Assembly (NCBI GenBank): GCA_024635855.1
Contig: JAGXHZ010000046.1
Location: forward strand, 66,572-130,571
Source: Sulfuricurvum sp.
Lineage (GTDB): Bacteria > Campylobacterota > Campylobacteria > Campylobacterales > Sulfurimonadaceae
Length of the DNA: 64,000 nt
Direction of reading: 5' to 3'
Made by a program: the position numbers and the translations under genes. Numbering within the stretch: the stretch's first letter is position 1; every line of letters begins with the position of its first letter. The notes below the pieces were generated by a model that saw nothing but the letters and a program-made list of their open reading frames with translations, did not search any database and had not been told where the DNA came from. Positions 48,060-56,745 of this stretch are shown one piece after another.

Positions 48060-48294
48060 ATTAGAATACCCTTGTAACTGGTGCTATAAAGTTGTTGCCT
48101 ATGAACGAGCGGGGATAGAGATTGCCGCACTGGAGATCTTCTGCGAAAGAGAGTATTCACTAAATCCCTCAAAAGCGAGTAGCAACGGTAAATACATCAG
48201 CATGAACTTAGAATTGTTAGTCCATAATGAAGAGGAACGAACCTATTTTTTCGAAACGCTTAAAGCGCACCCCCATATTAAAATGGTGTTATAA
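48025..48294 (+). CDS. DUF493 (YbeD/HP0495-like) protein
   Basis: 89 aa from GTG 48025, which has GGAGG 5 nt upstream inside the moaC 3' end. [16 protein letters not shown] and the later [20 protein letters not shown] match the small alpha/beta fold of HP0495/YbeD. Function unknown; in some bacteria it lies near lipoate genes. An upstream TTG at 48001 is less likely. Confidence 0.85.
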   Translation: MVIINEETKKLELEYPCNWCYKVVAYERAGIEIAALEIFCEREYSLNPSKASSNGKYISMNLELLVHNEEERTYFFETLKAHPHIKMVL

Positions 48295-48303
48295 AGGAAA
48301 TTC

Positions 48304-49353
48304 ATGAATCTCGAAACCCTTAAACGTGATATCAAAACCCACTATAAATCTCTTCACGATACCAATGTCGAAACAAAAGTAAACAGCGTAATCAATGAGT
48401 TAGAGAGTGAGTTTTCACTTAAGCCTAGCCTTCTCACCCTCCAAGAACTGAAAACATTGACCGGTGCTATTTTGGAAGAGGAAACACTCTCTTTGCATGA
48501 TGAGCTCGAAGAGTTAATGGCTCAGAAGGAGCGCATTGAACGTCTTATTCACCGTAAAAGTGATGAGTTACAACATCTTAAATATACCCTTTTTGATACG
48601 TTTGAGAAAATGTTCGGGCATGAAGAAGAGACTCTTGAAAAGCTCCATCAAATCAAAGTTCAGTCGGTTGATCTCCTTGATATTCTAGAAGAGATGGTAG
48701 AGAGTGCCATTATTACCACGCTAGAGAGAGGCTCGGATATCGAAGAGACTCTTCATGAAATCATCAAAGAGATTACGTTTGAAACCCTAAACGCTAATGT
48801 CCTAAATGCTGTCCGTATTCGTCGTATCCTCTCTAGTATCCTCCAAAGTGCACTAAACTTGGCAGAAGCCACCCCGAACCAAGCCGATACTATTTTACGA
48901 GGTACCCTACTCGGTATCCGTTCAGCACTCTACAAATCAATTCAAAAATTCCATCAATATCTCCTCTACGTTCCTGAAGAGGTTAAAGCCCTTTATCGTG
49001 ACGAATATAAGACCATTGAAGAAGAACTCGATCATATCGATACTCTCTTTGCTCAAGTGATCCACTCCCTGAGCAATCGCAATTCATCTGCTATGATAGC
49101 GCGGTTAGAAAACATCAGTAACGATATCCGTTTCGATATCGAAGAGATCAAACACCTCTCAAAAGAGACGGTAGAGCTCTTACGAAATCGTCTCTCAAAA
49201 CTTACCCGCGGAGTAACAGAACAGGGGAATAAGCTTCTGAAGTCTAAATCGGCTCAAGAAGCTAAAGCTATGGGTGTACGCGCTTGGAGTGTTGCCAAAT
49301 CAGCAATGAACGGTGCCATTAAAGGGGCTAAAGAGGTTATCGATAAAAAGTAG
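48304..49353 (+). CDS. Unknown coiled-coil protein
   Basis: 349 aa, soluble, highly charged and almost all helical, with a strong coiled-coil region (~60-110) and more helices to the end. The C-terminal part is Ala/Lys-rich and amphipathic (AWSVAKSAMNGAIKGAKEV), as in membrane-binding or filament-associated proteins. No family recognised. Co-directional with moaC and DUF493, 9 bp downstream. Confidence 0.7.
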   Translation: MNLETLKRDIKTHYKSLHDTNVETKVNSVINELESEFSLKPSLLTLQELKTLTGAILEEETLSLHDELEELMAQKERIERLIHRKSDELQHLKYTLFDTFEKMFGHEEETLEKLHQIKVQSVDLLDILEEMVESAIITTLERGSDIEETLHEIIKEITFETLNANVLNAVRIRRILSSILQSALNLAEATPNQADTILRGTLLGIRSALYKSIQKFHQYLLYVPEEVKALYRDEYKTIEEELDHIDTLFAQVIHSLSNRNSSAMIARLENISNDIRFDIEEIKHLSKETVELLRNRLSKLTRGVTEQGNKLLKSKSAQEAKAMGVRAWSVAKSAMNGAIKGAKEVIDKK

Positions 49354-49360
49354 TCTTTTT

Positions 49361-50449
49361 CTACATATCCCGCGCTAACGTAAACATATTGGCGTTACTT
49401 TTCATAAAGCTCGCACAGCGATCACAGACGGGATCGCCCCCTTTATAAGGGTAAGGGCAGCGACACTCATGACACGTTACCATCTCATAATGAACCAGTT
49501 GTTCGGAGCGTTCATACGCAATACTTACCAAATCAAATCCCTCTTTAGCTGTGATCGCCTTAGGCTTACAAATATCCTCACAAATACCGCATCCGATACA
49601 TTTTCCCTGTGAGAAATATATCCCCTGTTTATCACTGGTCGGGAATAGTGCATCCGTAGGGCAAAACTGCGTACAGTCCCCGCAGTTGGTACAGGTATCA
49701 AAATTGATCTGTTTATTAAAAAATAGTGGAGTGCTTTCTGGAAATTGCGTTGTCTCCAACTCTGTAACCATCTCTTTGAGGGAGTTTTTAAGCAATATTC
49801 GCTTCAACGGCATCTTCTGATCCGGAAGTTTGTGATGTGCCGTTGTCATAGAAATATGATTTACCGAACCTTCGGAAAGAGACTCTTTTACTTTCTCAAA
49901 TCCCTTACGGAAAAGGGCACGGCGCCCCGATTCTTCCTCTTTCTCTTCAATGCTCTCAATCCTATGAGGGCTTTGAATCGTCTCTAAAAATCGGTTTGTC
50001 CCCTCAATTTTTTCACGAATTGAACCTTCCAATACTCCGTTTGTATTTAGAATACACCCTGCACAATGGCTCACATCACATGTAACATTCTTCCCGCTTC
50101 GCAAAGCCATTACCGCGAAATGTTCAACATCAAATACACCCAAACACGGAGTGGTTACTTTGCAGGATAGGATTGGGGTTTCCTCACTATGCTGATAGGT
50201 CGCGGCGTATCCATTAGAATCGAAGCTTTCTATCTCCAAAGCTTCGGTAGGACAACTTCCGATACACCCGGCACACTCGACACACTCATTCTCAAACAAA
50301 GTTAATTTGTTTCGTACAATATGAAATGCTCCCTTGGGGCAAATATCGATGCAAAGGGTGCAATCGTTATGGTAATACTCATTTCTAAGACAACGTGTCG
50401 CCGTATAACTAAAAAGATTGCTTTTTTGAACGAAATTGATATTACCCAT
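49361..50449 (-). CDS. Cytosolic multi-cluster 4Fe-4S ferredoxin with zinc ribbon
   Basis: About 362 aa from ATG 50449 (AAGGA 7 nt upstream). Four 4Fe-4S motifs, two at each end: CTLCIDICPKGAF, CVECAGCIGSCPTEA, CTNCGDCTQFCPTDA and CIGCGICEDICKPKA. A zinc-ribbon-like CHECRCPYPYKGGDPVCDRC follows. No signal sequence. Last gene of the molybdoenzyme operon and overlapping the TorD-like gene by 8 bp. It is the kind of accessory ferredoxin seen beside complex molybdoenzymes, perhaps giving electrons for cofactor insertion or maturation. Confidence 0.88.
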   Translation of the reverse strand: MGNINFVQKSNLFSYTATRCLRNEYYHNDCTLCIDICPKGAFHIVRNKLTLFENECVECAGCIGSCPTEALEIESFDSNGYAATYQHSEETPILSCKVTTPCLGVFDVEHFAVMALRSGKNVTCDVSHCAGCILNTNGVLEGSIREKIEGTNRFLETIQSPHRIESIEEKEEESGRRALFRKGFEKVKESLSEGSVNHISMTTAHHKLPDQKMPLKRILLKNSLKEMVTELETTQFPESTPLFFNKQINFDTCTNCGDCTQFCPTDALFPTSDKQGIYFSQGKCIGCGICEDICKPKAITAKEGFDLVSIAYERSEQLVHYEMVTCHECRCPYPYKGGDPVCDRCASFMKSNANMFTLARDM

Positions 50450-51011
50450 TTGCGGATCCTTGTACCAAATACTCATAATCTGCACTCAAAAATTCAACGA
50501 GAAAGTCACACATATCGCGATAGAACGGAGTGTCTGCCATACTCTTCATCCCCATCATATAAGGGATAACCCAAGGAAAAATATGTTGATCTAAAAATTC
50601 AAATTGTGACTTTTCTTCATTCCGGTAGACCAAGGTTTGCATAAAGGCCAATTCGATCCCCAAATGATCCGGTGCCATAATCTGTGTTTGATCCATATTA
50701 ACTTCGAATCCATGGGTAAAATAAAATGCCATAACAGGATTTTGTAGCCCCACAAGTGTTTCATTCTTAGCATCTAGAACAAATGATTCCACCGGTTGGG
50801 TATTGAGGATATACATTGAGGTATAGTCGGTATTGAGTTGATCATAGAGTGTTTCAATATCTGTTGCCAGTACCCACTCTTTTGTCTCTTCACCGATAAT
50901 CTCTAACAATTCCGTATTGCTTTTGAGATCATTGATAAAACGACGATCTGGGATATCACTCATAACACGAGATAAAAAAGCATAGATGTAGAGACGATAT
51001 TCATTATTCAT
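50442..51011 (-). CDS. TorD/DmsD-family molybdoenzyme chaperone
   Basis: 189 aa, all helical. EYRLYIYAFLSRVMSDIPD at the N-terminus, the YTSMYILN segment and APDHLGIELAFM in the middle are typical. Such proteins bind the Tat signal of a catalytic subunit and hold it for bis-MGD loading. Its client is surely the enzyme encoded upstream at 53823, in the same transcript. Two hairpins lie between this gene and the structural genes. Confidence 0.88.
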   Translation of the reverse strand: MNNEYRLYIYAFLSRVMSDIPDRRFINDLKSNTELLEIIGEETKEWVLATDIETLYDQLNTDYTSMYILNTQPVESFVLDAKNETLVGLQNPVMAFYFTHGFEVNMDQTQIMAPDHLGIELAFMQTLVYRNEEKSQFEFLDQHIFPWVIPYMMGMKSMADTPFYRDMCDFLVEFLSADYEYLVQGSANG

Positions 51012-51086
51012 TGGTAATCCTGAAAAAAAGTAAGGGATTGTGTCATATGAGGACTTTGAGACAGCAAAGTTTAGAGCATTAAGCTT

Positions 51087-51124
51087 CTAACCCAAAAGGG
51101 TTAGAGGGGTGTTTATAAACACCC
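51087..51124 (-). terminator. Double hairpin between structural and accessory genes of the molybdoenzyme operon
   Basis: Two perfect stem-loops: CTAACCC/GGGTTAG with a 4-nt loop (51087-51104), and an 18-bp palindrome GGGTGTTTATAAACACCC (51107-51124) that spans the stop codon of the small secreted protein gene. They could partly terminate or stabilise the transcript, so that the chaperone and ferredoxin are made in smaller amounts than the enzyme subunits. Confidence 0.55.
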
Positions 51125-51514
51125 TTTGAAGAACGATTTCTTCGGTGGAGGCGGAGATTTAAATTCCGTTGCCATAATCGTATTGGTCGCTTCATCAAGT
51201 GTACCGAGAACAACAACACCGTTTTTATTGATCCCTTCACGCATTTCTGCGAGTTTCAATTTCGTGGTATCGATTGTATACACTTTTCCCGTATTGTGTT
51301 GATAAAGGGCATACTTTGCCTCTTTTGTCGTCACCCCGGCTTCGGTTTTACGAAAACAGCCATCTGAACCGCACACATAGTTTTCCAAATAACAATCGGC
51401 AAATGCACCTTGAGCGGCACATCCAGGAGTAGTTAAAAGCCCTTCGAACTCTTCAGGTTCGTTAGCAAATGCACTGAATACCAATGCTGCACAAAGCAAT
51501 GCAACTTTTTTCAT
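51113..51514 (-). CDS. Small secreted Cys-rich subunit-like protein
   Basis: 133 aa with a signal peptide (cleavage near FANEP). Five Cys in the mature part, including PGCAAQGAFADCYLENYVCG, SDGCF and the terminal GCL. No family recognised. Coupled by a one-base TAATG overlap to the gamma-subunit gene, so it is probably a structural or assembly partner of the enzyme in the periplasm. Confidence 0.75.
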   Translation of the reverse strand: MKKVALLCAALVFSAFANEPEEFEGLLTTPGCAAQGAFADCYLENYVCGSDGCFRKTEAGVTTKEAKYALYQHNTGKVYTIDTTKLKLAEMREGINKNGVVVLGTLDEATNTIMATEFKSPPPPKKSFFKGCL

Positions 51515-52716
51515 TATTCTACCTCCGCTTTGAGAGATTTGAGATACGCTACGATATTATCGATAGTCTCTTTATCCAAGAAACTGTAATCGGTCATCGT
51601 AGAAACGCGTTTCCCTTTTTCAATATTGTACCACGGAGTATTAGCGTGCGCATTACGATTGTAACCTGGAACGACAACCGCAGATGGTTTTAAGATTGAT
51701 TCACGTAAGTATGCTGACGTTGAGTACCCGCCGATATTTTTCAATGAAGGAGCCATAAACGATTTTGCATCTGCCGCTTCCATTTGATGACACCCATTAC
51801 ATCCGTTTGTCATAGCCGCTTCTTTGCCTTTTACCACATCACCTTTAGTATCCGATGTCAATTCAGCAACCATAGCTGTCGTAGACTTTTGACCTTCAAG
51901 GTTGATAGCTACCCATGAACTTAGATTTTTCAATCCGTTACGCCCCATCGTTGAACCATCCCAAACTGCGATAGCAACTGGAACCGTTCCGTTTAAATTG
52001 ACATAAGCATCTTTAAGAGGACGAACCAAAGTTCCGCTCCAACCTGCAGGTCCATGAACCATAGCCCCATTGGATTTAACAGAGTTATCTTTCACTTCCG
52101 TAGTTGAGCGAAACCCTTCCGCTACGAAAACCTTTTCATAATCTGTTTTTGCTAATGATGCAACTTTCGCATCATATTCGGCTAATTCTTTACCAAACAC
52201 ACCTGTTTGTTGACGGTTGATTTGAGTAGAAACATCTTTATTTCCATTCGGTTCATATACTTTTGCAGTAGCTTTTTGGAGATGTACTACTACCGGACGT
52301 CCCTCAGAACCCATTCCGATATACGGCAAAGGTTGAGCTTTTTTCGTTGTTCCTGCAAACTGAACGGCAAATCCATCGGTATAGACATCACTGCTCATAC
52401 ACTGTTCAACGTCTTTCGTTTTATCAACCCATTTGACCATTACCGCAATATTTTTTCCATCGTGTAATGCACCGATTTGAGCTTTTTTCCCTTTAGCATT
52501 TGCGACAAGTTCATTTGCTTTTTTATCATTAAATTCAATCGATGTTTGAGGATAAAGAGTAACTGTTTCAAACTTTGCTTTTGACCAAAGCGTAGAATCT
52601 GCTTTAATGGTATCAAGATTATCAGTTACTTTTACCGCACTAATTGCAGGGTTAGCTGCCAAAGCCGCAGAAGCGGCAATCCCCAATGAAAGAATAGTAG
52701 TAAGAAGCTTTTTCAT
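51514..52716 (-). CDS. Gamma-type haem b subunit fused to cytochrome c (EbdC/SerC/DdhC-like)
   Basis: 400 aa. Signal peptide, then an ethylbenzene-dehydrogenase-family haem-b domain (~30-285). Its PYIGMGSEGRPV segment holds Met135, the likely axial haem ligand. The C-terminal domain (~295-400) is a mono-haem cytochrome c with CNGCH (306-310) and a later Met. The gamma subunits of selenate reductase, dimethylsulfide and ethylbenzene dehydrogenases lack a fused cytochrome c as far as I recall. The fusion suggests electrons pass straight to or from the cytochrome c pool. One-base overlaps join it to both neighbours. Confidence 0.85.
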   Translation of the reverse strand: MKKLLTTILSLGIAASAALAANPAISAVKVTDNLDTIKADSTLWSKAKFETVTLYPQTSIEFNDKKANELVANAKGKKAQIGALHDGKNIAVMVKWVDKTKDVEQCMSSDVYTDGFAVQFAGTTKKAQPLPYIGMGSEGRPVVVHLQKATAKVYEPNGNKDVSTQINRQQTGVFGKELAEYDAKVASLAKTDYEKVFVAEGFRSTTEVKDNSVKSNGAMVHGPAGWSGTLVRPLKDAYVNLNGTVPVAIAVWDGSTMGRNGLKNLSSWVAINLEGQKSTTAMVAELTSDTKGDVVKGKEAAMTNGCNGCHQMEAADAKSFMAPSLKNIGGYSTSAYLRESILKPSAVVVPGYNRNAHANTPWYNIEKGKRVSTMTDYSFLDKETIDNIVAYLKSLKAEVE

Positions 52717-53813
52717 TAGTGGTGCCCTCCTGCTTTTGTAAACTTGCCGGCGATATAACGGGTATCGACCGGAGCCAATGGATTACGTTTGTTCTCACGT
52801 GCAACTTGTTGATAGTAGTTATTGTCCAAACGGAACATATCAGAATGTTGGTATGCGATCAATAGATCCATAAGCTCACTTACACCCGTCTCTTTACGTT
52901 TTTTCATCTCTGCTTTAAGTGTTTTGATCGCATCGTGAACCGCTGGACCAAATAATTTTTCAAGTTCTTCAACCGGAAGACGAGTTGACCCCTCGATAAT
53001 TTTACCCTCAGCATCAAATTTCGCCGGAGATTCGGTCGGAGGAATATAATATACGTTTGGTTGTGTACCGTAATCAGAACGTAAACCGATAGCTACTTTG
53101 TACTTGTGTACCAATTTATGGACTTGTGACTCTTCATCATCTAAGAACCCTACAAAACGGATACGTCCGACACATTGTTGCGCACACGCCGGTGGAAGAC
53201 CTTGCTCGATACGTGGGAAACAAAGGATACATTTCTCTGATTTAGAGATTTTCGGATTGAAATAGATTTTTTTATAAGGACATCCCGCGATACAATAGCG
53301 ATACCCTTGACAACGATCCAAGTCAACCAAAACAACACCGTCTTCTTCACGTTTGAAGATTGCGTCACGCGGACACGCACTCAAACACCCCGGATTTGTA
53401 CAGTGGTTACAAATACGTGGAAGGTAGAAGAAATAGTTGTCTTGCGGAAAAACTCCCGCACCTTCATCCTCATCCCAGTTCGGTCCCCATGTCGGAGAAA
53501 CGTGCGGATGAAAACTATTACTGTCTTGTGATCCGCCCATTAATGATTCATAGTTGTAATCCCAAGGCACCCCATAATCGGCTTCTAGGTTAGGGATTAC
53601 ACCCTGTTGGAGGTCACCGGCAGCATCAAATCCGCCACCCAATTCCATCCAATTTTTTGGATAACCCGTACCTGGATAGGTCTCAACGTTATTCCAATAC
53701 ATATATTCACGACCGTTACGGTTCGTCCATTGCGTTTTACATGCTACGGTACATGTTTGGCACCCGATACATTTGTTCAGGTCCATTACCATTGCTAATT
53801 GTCTTTTAGACAT
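52716..53813 (-). CDS. Iron-sulfur beta subunit, NarH/DdhB-type
   Basis: 365 aa. Four cluster motifs: CIGCQTCTVACKT; CNHCTNPGCLSACPRDA; CQGYRYCIAGCPYKK; and CILCFPRIEQGLPPACAQQC. The CQGYRYC form is typical of type II DMSO-reductase-family beta subunits. MYWNNVETYPGTGYP near the start is a further family mark. No signal peptide: it is carried across by the Tat signal of the alpha subunit. Next gene overlaps by one base. Confidence 0.92.
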   Translation of the reverse strand: MSKRQLAMVMDLNKCIGCQTCTVACKTQWTNRNGREYMYWNNVETYPGTGYPKNWMELGGGFDAAGDLQQGVIPNLEADYGVPWDYNYESLMGGSQDSNSFHPHVSPTWGPNWDEDEGAGVFPQDNYFFYLPRICNHCTNPGCLSACPRDAIFKREEDGVVLVDLDRCQGYRYCIAGCPYKKIYFNPKISKSEKCILCFPRIEQGLPPACAQQCVGRIRFVGFLDDEESQVHKLVHKYKVAIGLRSDYGTQPNVYYIPPTESPAKFDAEGKIIEGSTRLPVEELEKLFGPAVHDAIKTLKAEMKKRKETGVSELMDLLIAYQHSDMFRLDNNYYQQVARENKRNPLAPVDTRYIAGKFTKAGGHH

Positions 53814-53822
53814 CTAAACCCC

Positions 53823-56735
53823 TTAATACTGTACGTCTTTTGCTTTTTCGTAATTCACGGCGCCATCATAAGCGTACTGATTACCGTCCCAAAGGCCACC
53901 GAATTTCAAGTGCCCCCATCCGTCTGCCATTTCAAGAAGGTTCAATGCCGTTGGTACAACTTCATTATGCCCTTTGTTTTTCAAATACATGTACGGTTCC
54001 CATCCATGCTCAAGAACCAATCCGTCTGCCGGAGCAGAAGAGGAGAGTTTTGCCATCGCATAGAATTCACCTAAAGCATTAAAGATACGGATTGTTTCAC
54101 CGTCTTTGATCCCTTTGGCTTCCGCTACGACACGGTTAATTTGGATCGCAGGAACACCGCGTTGGAGACGCAAAAGTGTGCGTGATGTTTTATAGTTCGA
54201 GTGGATTGACCAACGAGCATGCGGTGTCATAAATACGTACGGGTAGTCTTTTGACTGAGGACGAATTCCTTCCATACCGGTATTGGTTGCCGCACCCATT
54301 TTAATGTACATTTCATGGTCAACGTAGAATGTTTGACGTCCCGAAACCGTCTCAAGGCGTTCCATTTTATACAAATGGTCTTCATTTGAGTTAAATGGGC
54401 GGTCAGAATACAATGGAGATGATTTTGCCGCTTTTTCATTAATCAGCAAGAATCCGCCCACTTTGTACATTTTCTCCATTGTCCACGGCTCATACTGCTC
54501 ACATTTTTCCAGTGCCGCTTGAACGGCCATTTTATCGGTACCGAGATACACTTCACCTGCACCCTCAGACTCTTCATCCGTATTGGTGAACTCTTTGTGG
54601 AAAATAGTCAAATCATGGAAACCCGGTTTCGCGAATTTTGGATGATCTTTAACTTTTGCTTTAGAGATATTTTCAGGACGGTTTGCCAACTCTTCCATTT
54701 TTTTAGCAAGGAAGGTAAACATTGACCATTCATCCATCGACTCACCGATATTTTTGATGTTTGCAACCGGCTGAGCCAAGTTGGTAAAACGGTGATAACC
54801 CGGAGAAGTACGTAAGTCATACACTTCATAGTGTGATTTCGCAGGAAGAAGAATATCGGCAAATTGTGCCGCTTCAGACATACGATAATCGACATACGCA
54901 TAGAATTTTGTTTTATTCAAAAACGCTTTACGGTAATCAGACCCTTTATTACGACGGAACTTAGAGTCCGCAACAATAAGAGCACAATCAGGCTGCCACC
55001 ATGGTTTATTTACATTTCCATGCTTAGACGCTTGATTGACTTTATCGTTTTCACCTGATTTAAGCATTTCAGATAATACTGCCATATATTCATTTTTAGA
55101 CATCCCGTTTTGGGCACGTTTAACATCTTCATCACTGAAATATTTGTCAAATGTTTTCATCCCGTCGCCAAATACGAATTCACCGACGAACCCTGAACCG
55201 AAACGAGCGTTGTATTTGCCACTGAACCCGGATAATGCTCCAAGCCCCGAGAGGGTAAATTCATTTTCCGTGTTGATACCGCCGTATGGTCCCATACGTC
55301 CGGTAAGACCACAGATAGAGGCGATATTCCAAATTGTCATAACCCCGTTGAAATATTTATTCAACGAGAATCCGGTTGTAATCTCTACAACTTTAGGGAT
55401 AGCGATATCACGTGCGAGCTGACGCGTCGTATCCGGGTGAACACCCGTCACTTCTTGGATAGATTCAGGGCTAAATTTTGCTGCCGATTTTTTCAGCATT
55501 TCAAATACCGTTGTCACTTCACGTTTGTCTCCGTGCATATCGGTAATAGTCCATTTTCCTTCGAGTTCCGGAACGATACCGTGATCGTCAAGACGAAGTG
55601 ATTTTTCACTGCTCCCCTCCGTACCCGGCATTAAAGCAACTTTGCCGGTTGCTTTATTCATACAATAGAATTGTTCATTATATTTGTGATGATCTTCTTC
55701 ATTCGCTGCATGTTCCATGTCATTACGACGGATCATTTTTTGTGTTTTTACATCTACAAGGAACGGAAGATCGGTCAATGTTTTGACAAACTCAGGTTTA
55801 AAGAGTTTTTCATTCAAAATAACATTAATAACACCCATTGCAAGGATATTATCCGAACCTGCTTTGATCGGGATCCAAAGGTCAGCAGATTTTGCCGTCG
55901 CATTGAACTCAGGGGTAATAACGATGACTTTTGCTCCGTTGTATTTTCCTTCCCATACGAAGTGAGCATCCGGGATACGAGAAACCGATGGATTTCCTCC
56001 CCACATGACTGCTGTATCAACGTTATACATGAAATCCCACGTACACCCGAGGTTACCTTCACCGTACGCAATCGCCGCACCCGAGAACATATCCCCGAGG
56101 TATGATGATGGATAAATACGGATCGCACCGAGCTGTGTAGAAAAACGCAACGGCGCACCACGACGACCCTCGGTCAAAAGACCGGTTCCCGCGTGTACCA
56201 TGAGTTTATCCGGTCCGCGTTCAGGATCGGTCATACAATTGAAAATCTCTTGGCATACGCGCTCAGCCGCTTCATCCCAGCTAACACGTTTCCATTTACC
56301 TTCACCACGCTCACCGACACGTACCATTGGATAAAGGATACGATCTTTTTGGTACATTACTTGGGAGTGCTGAACCCCTTTATTACATCCGCGAGGATTA
56401 AAGTCAGGGATTTTCGCATTGATAATCGGATAACGCGCTGATTGGTTTTCACGGGTAACAACACCGTTATTTGACCAAACTTCCCATGCACAGTTACCTT
56501 GACAGTTTACACAGTGGTATGCAAAACCATGTTCCTCTTTTTTACCGTACGTGAATGAAAACTCGTTACGGTACATCTCTTCAGTATAGTTGGTATTTGG
56601 ATAATTTTCTTTTCCGTTCTCAACTGACATTACGTTGGTTTTAGCAAATAGTGAGCCTTGTGAAGCTACTAATGCTGCCGTCATCCCTGAAACTTTCAGG
56701 AAATCGCGGCGTTGATTGTTCATTACTTTTGTCAT
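53823..56735 (-). CDS. Type II DMSO-reductase-family molybdopterin catalytic subunit
   Basis: 970 aa, Tat signal NQRRDFLKVSG. The FS0 cluster motif is H74-x3-C78-x3-C82-x34-C117, the His-first form of type II enzymes (NarG, EbdA, SerA, DdhA). The likely Mo ligand is Asp234 (CTWDFMYN). AAGG is 8 nt before ATG 56735. Family members reduce nitrate, selenate or (per)chlorate, or oxidise dimethylsulfide or hydrocarbons. The substrate here cannot be assigned, but the secreted rhodanese gene 10 bp upstream favours a sulfur compound. The Tat signal and the gamma subunit show it is periplasmic. The enzyme probably forms an alpha-beta-gamma complex. Confidence 0.93.
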   Translation of the reverse strand: MTKVMNNQRRDFLKVSGMTAALVASQGSLFAKTNVMSVENGKENYPNTNYTEEMYRNEFSFTYGKKEEHGFAYHCVNCQGNCAWEVWSNNGVVTRENQSARYPIINAKIPDFNPRGCNKGVQHSQVMYQKDRILYPMVRVGERGEGKWKRVSWDEAAERVCQEIFNCMTDPERGPDKLMVHAGTGLLTEGRRGAPLRFSTQLGAIRIYPSSYLGDMFSGAAIAYGEGNLGCTWDFMYNVDTAVMWGGNPSVSRIPDAHFVWEGKYNGAKVIVITPEFNATAKSADLWIPIKAGSDNILAMGVINVILNEKLFKPEFVKTLTDLPFLVDVKTQKMIRRNDMEHAANEEDHHKYNEQFYCMNKATGKVALMPGTEGSSEKSLRLDDHGIVPELEGKWTITDMHGDKREVTTVFEMLKKSAAKFSPESIQEVTGVHPDTTRQLARDIAIPKVVEITTGFSLNKYFNGVMTIWNIASICGLTGRMGPYGGINTENEFTLSGLGALSGFSGKYNARFGSGFVGEFVFGDGMKTFDKYFSDEDVKRAQNGMSKNEYMAVLSEMLKSGENDKVNQASKHGNVNKPWWQPDCALIVADSKFRRNKGSDYRKAFLNKTKFYAYVDYRMSEAAQFADILLPAKSHYEVYDLRTSPGYHRFTNLAQPVANIKNIGESMDEWSMFTFLAKKMEELANRPENISKAKVKDHPKFAKPGFHDLTIFHKEFTNTDEESEGAGEVYLGTDKMAVQAALEKCEQYEPWTMEKMYKVGGFLLINEKAAKSSPLYSDRPFNSNEDHLYKMERLETVSGRQTFYVDHEMYIKMGAATNTGMEGIRPQSKDYPYVFMTPHARWSIHSNYKTSRTLLRLQRGVPAIQINRVVAEAKGIKDGETIRIFNALGEFYAMAKLSSSAPADGLVLEHGWEPYMYLKNKGHNEVVPTALNLLEMADGWGHLKFGGLWDGNQYAYDGAVNYEKAKDVQY

Positions 56736-56745
56736 AGTCTTAGCC

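Noticed and set aside
55598..56105. Frames antisense to the molybdoenzyme alpha subunit (up to 144 codons).
   Set aside because: Shadow frames of a large conserved gene.
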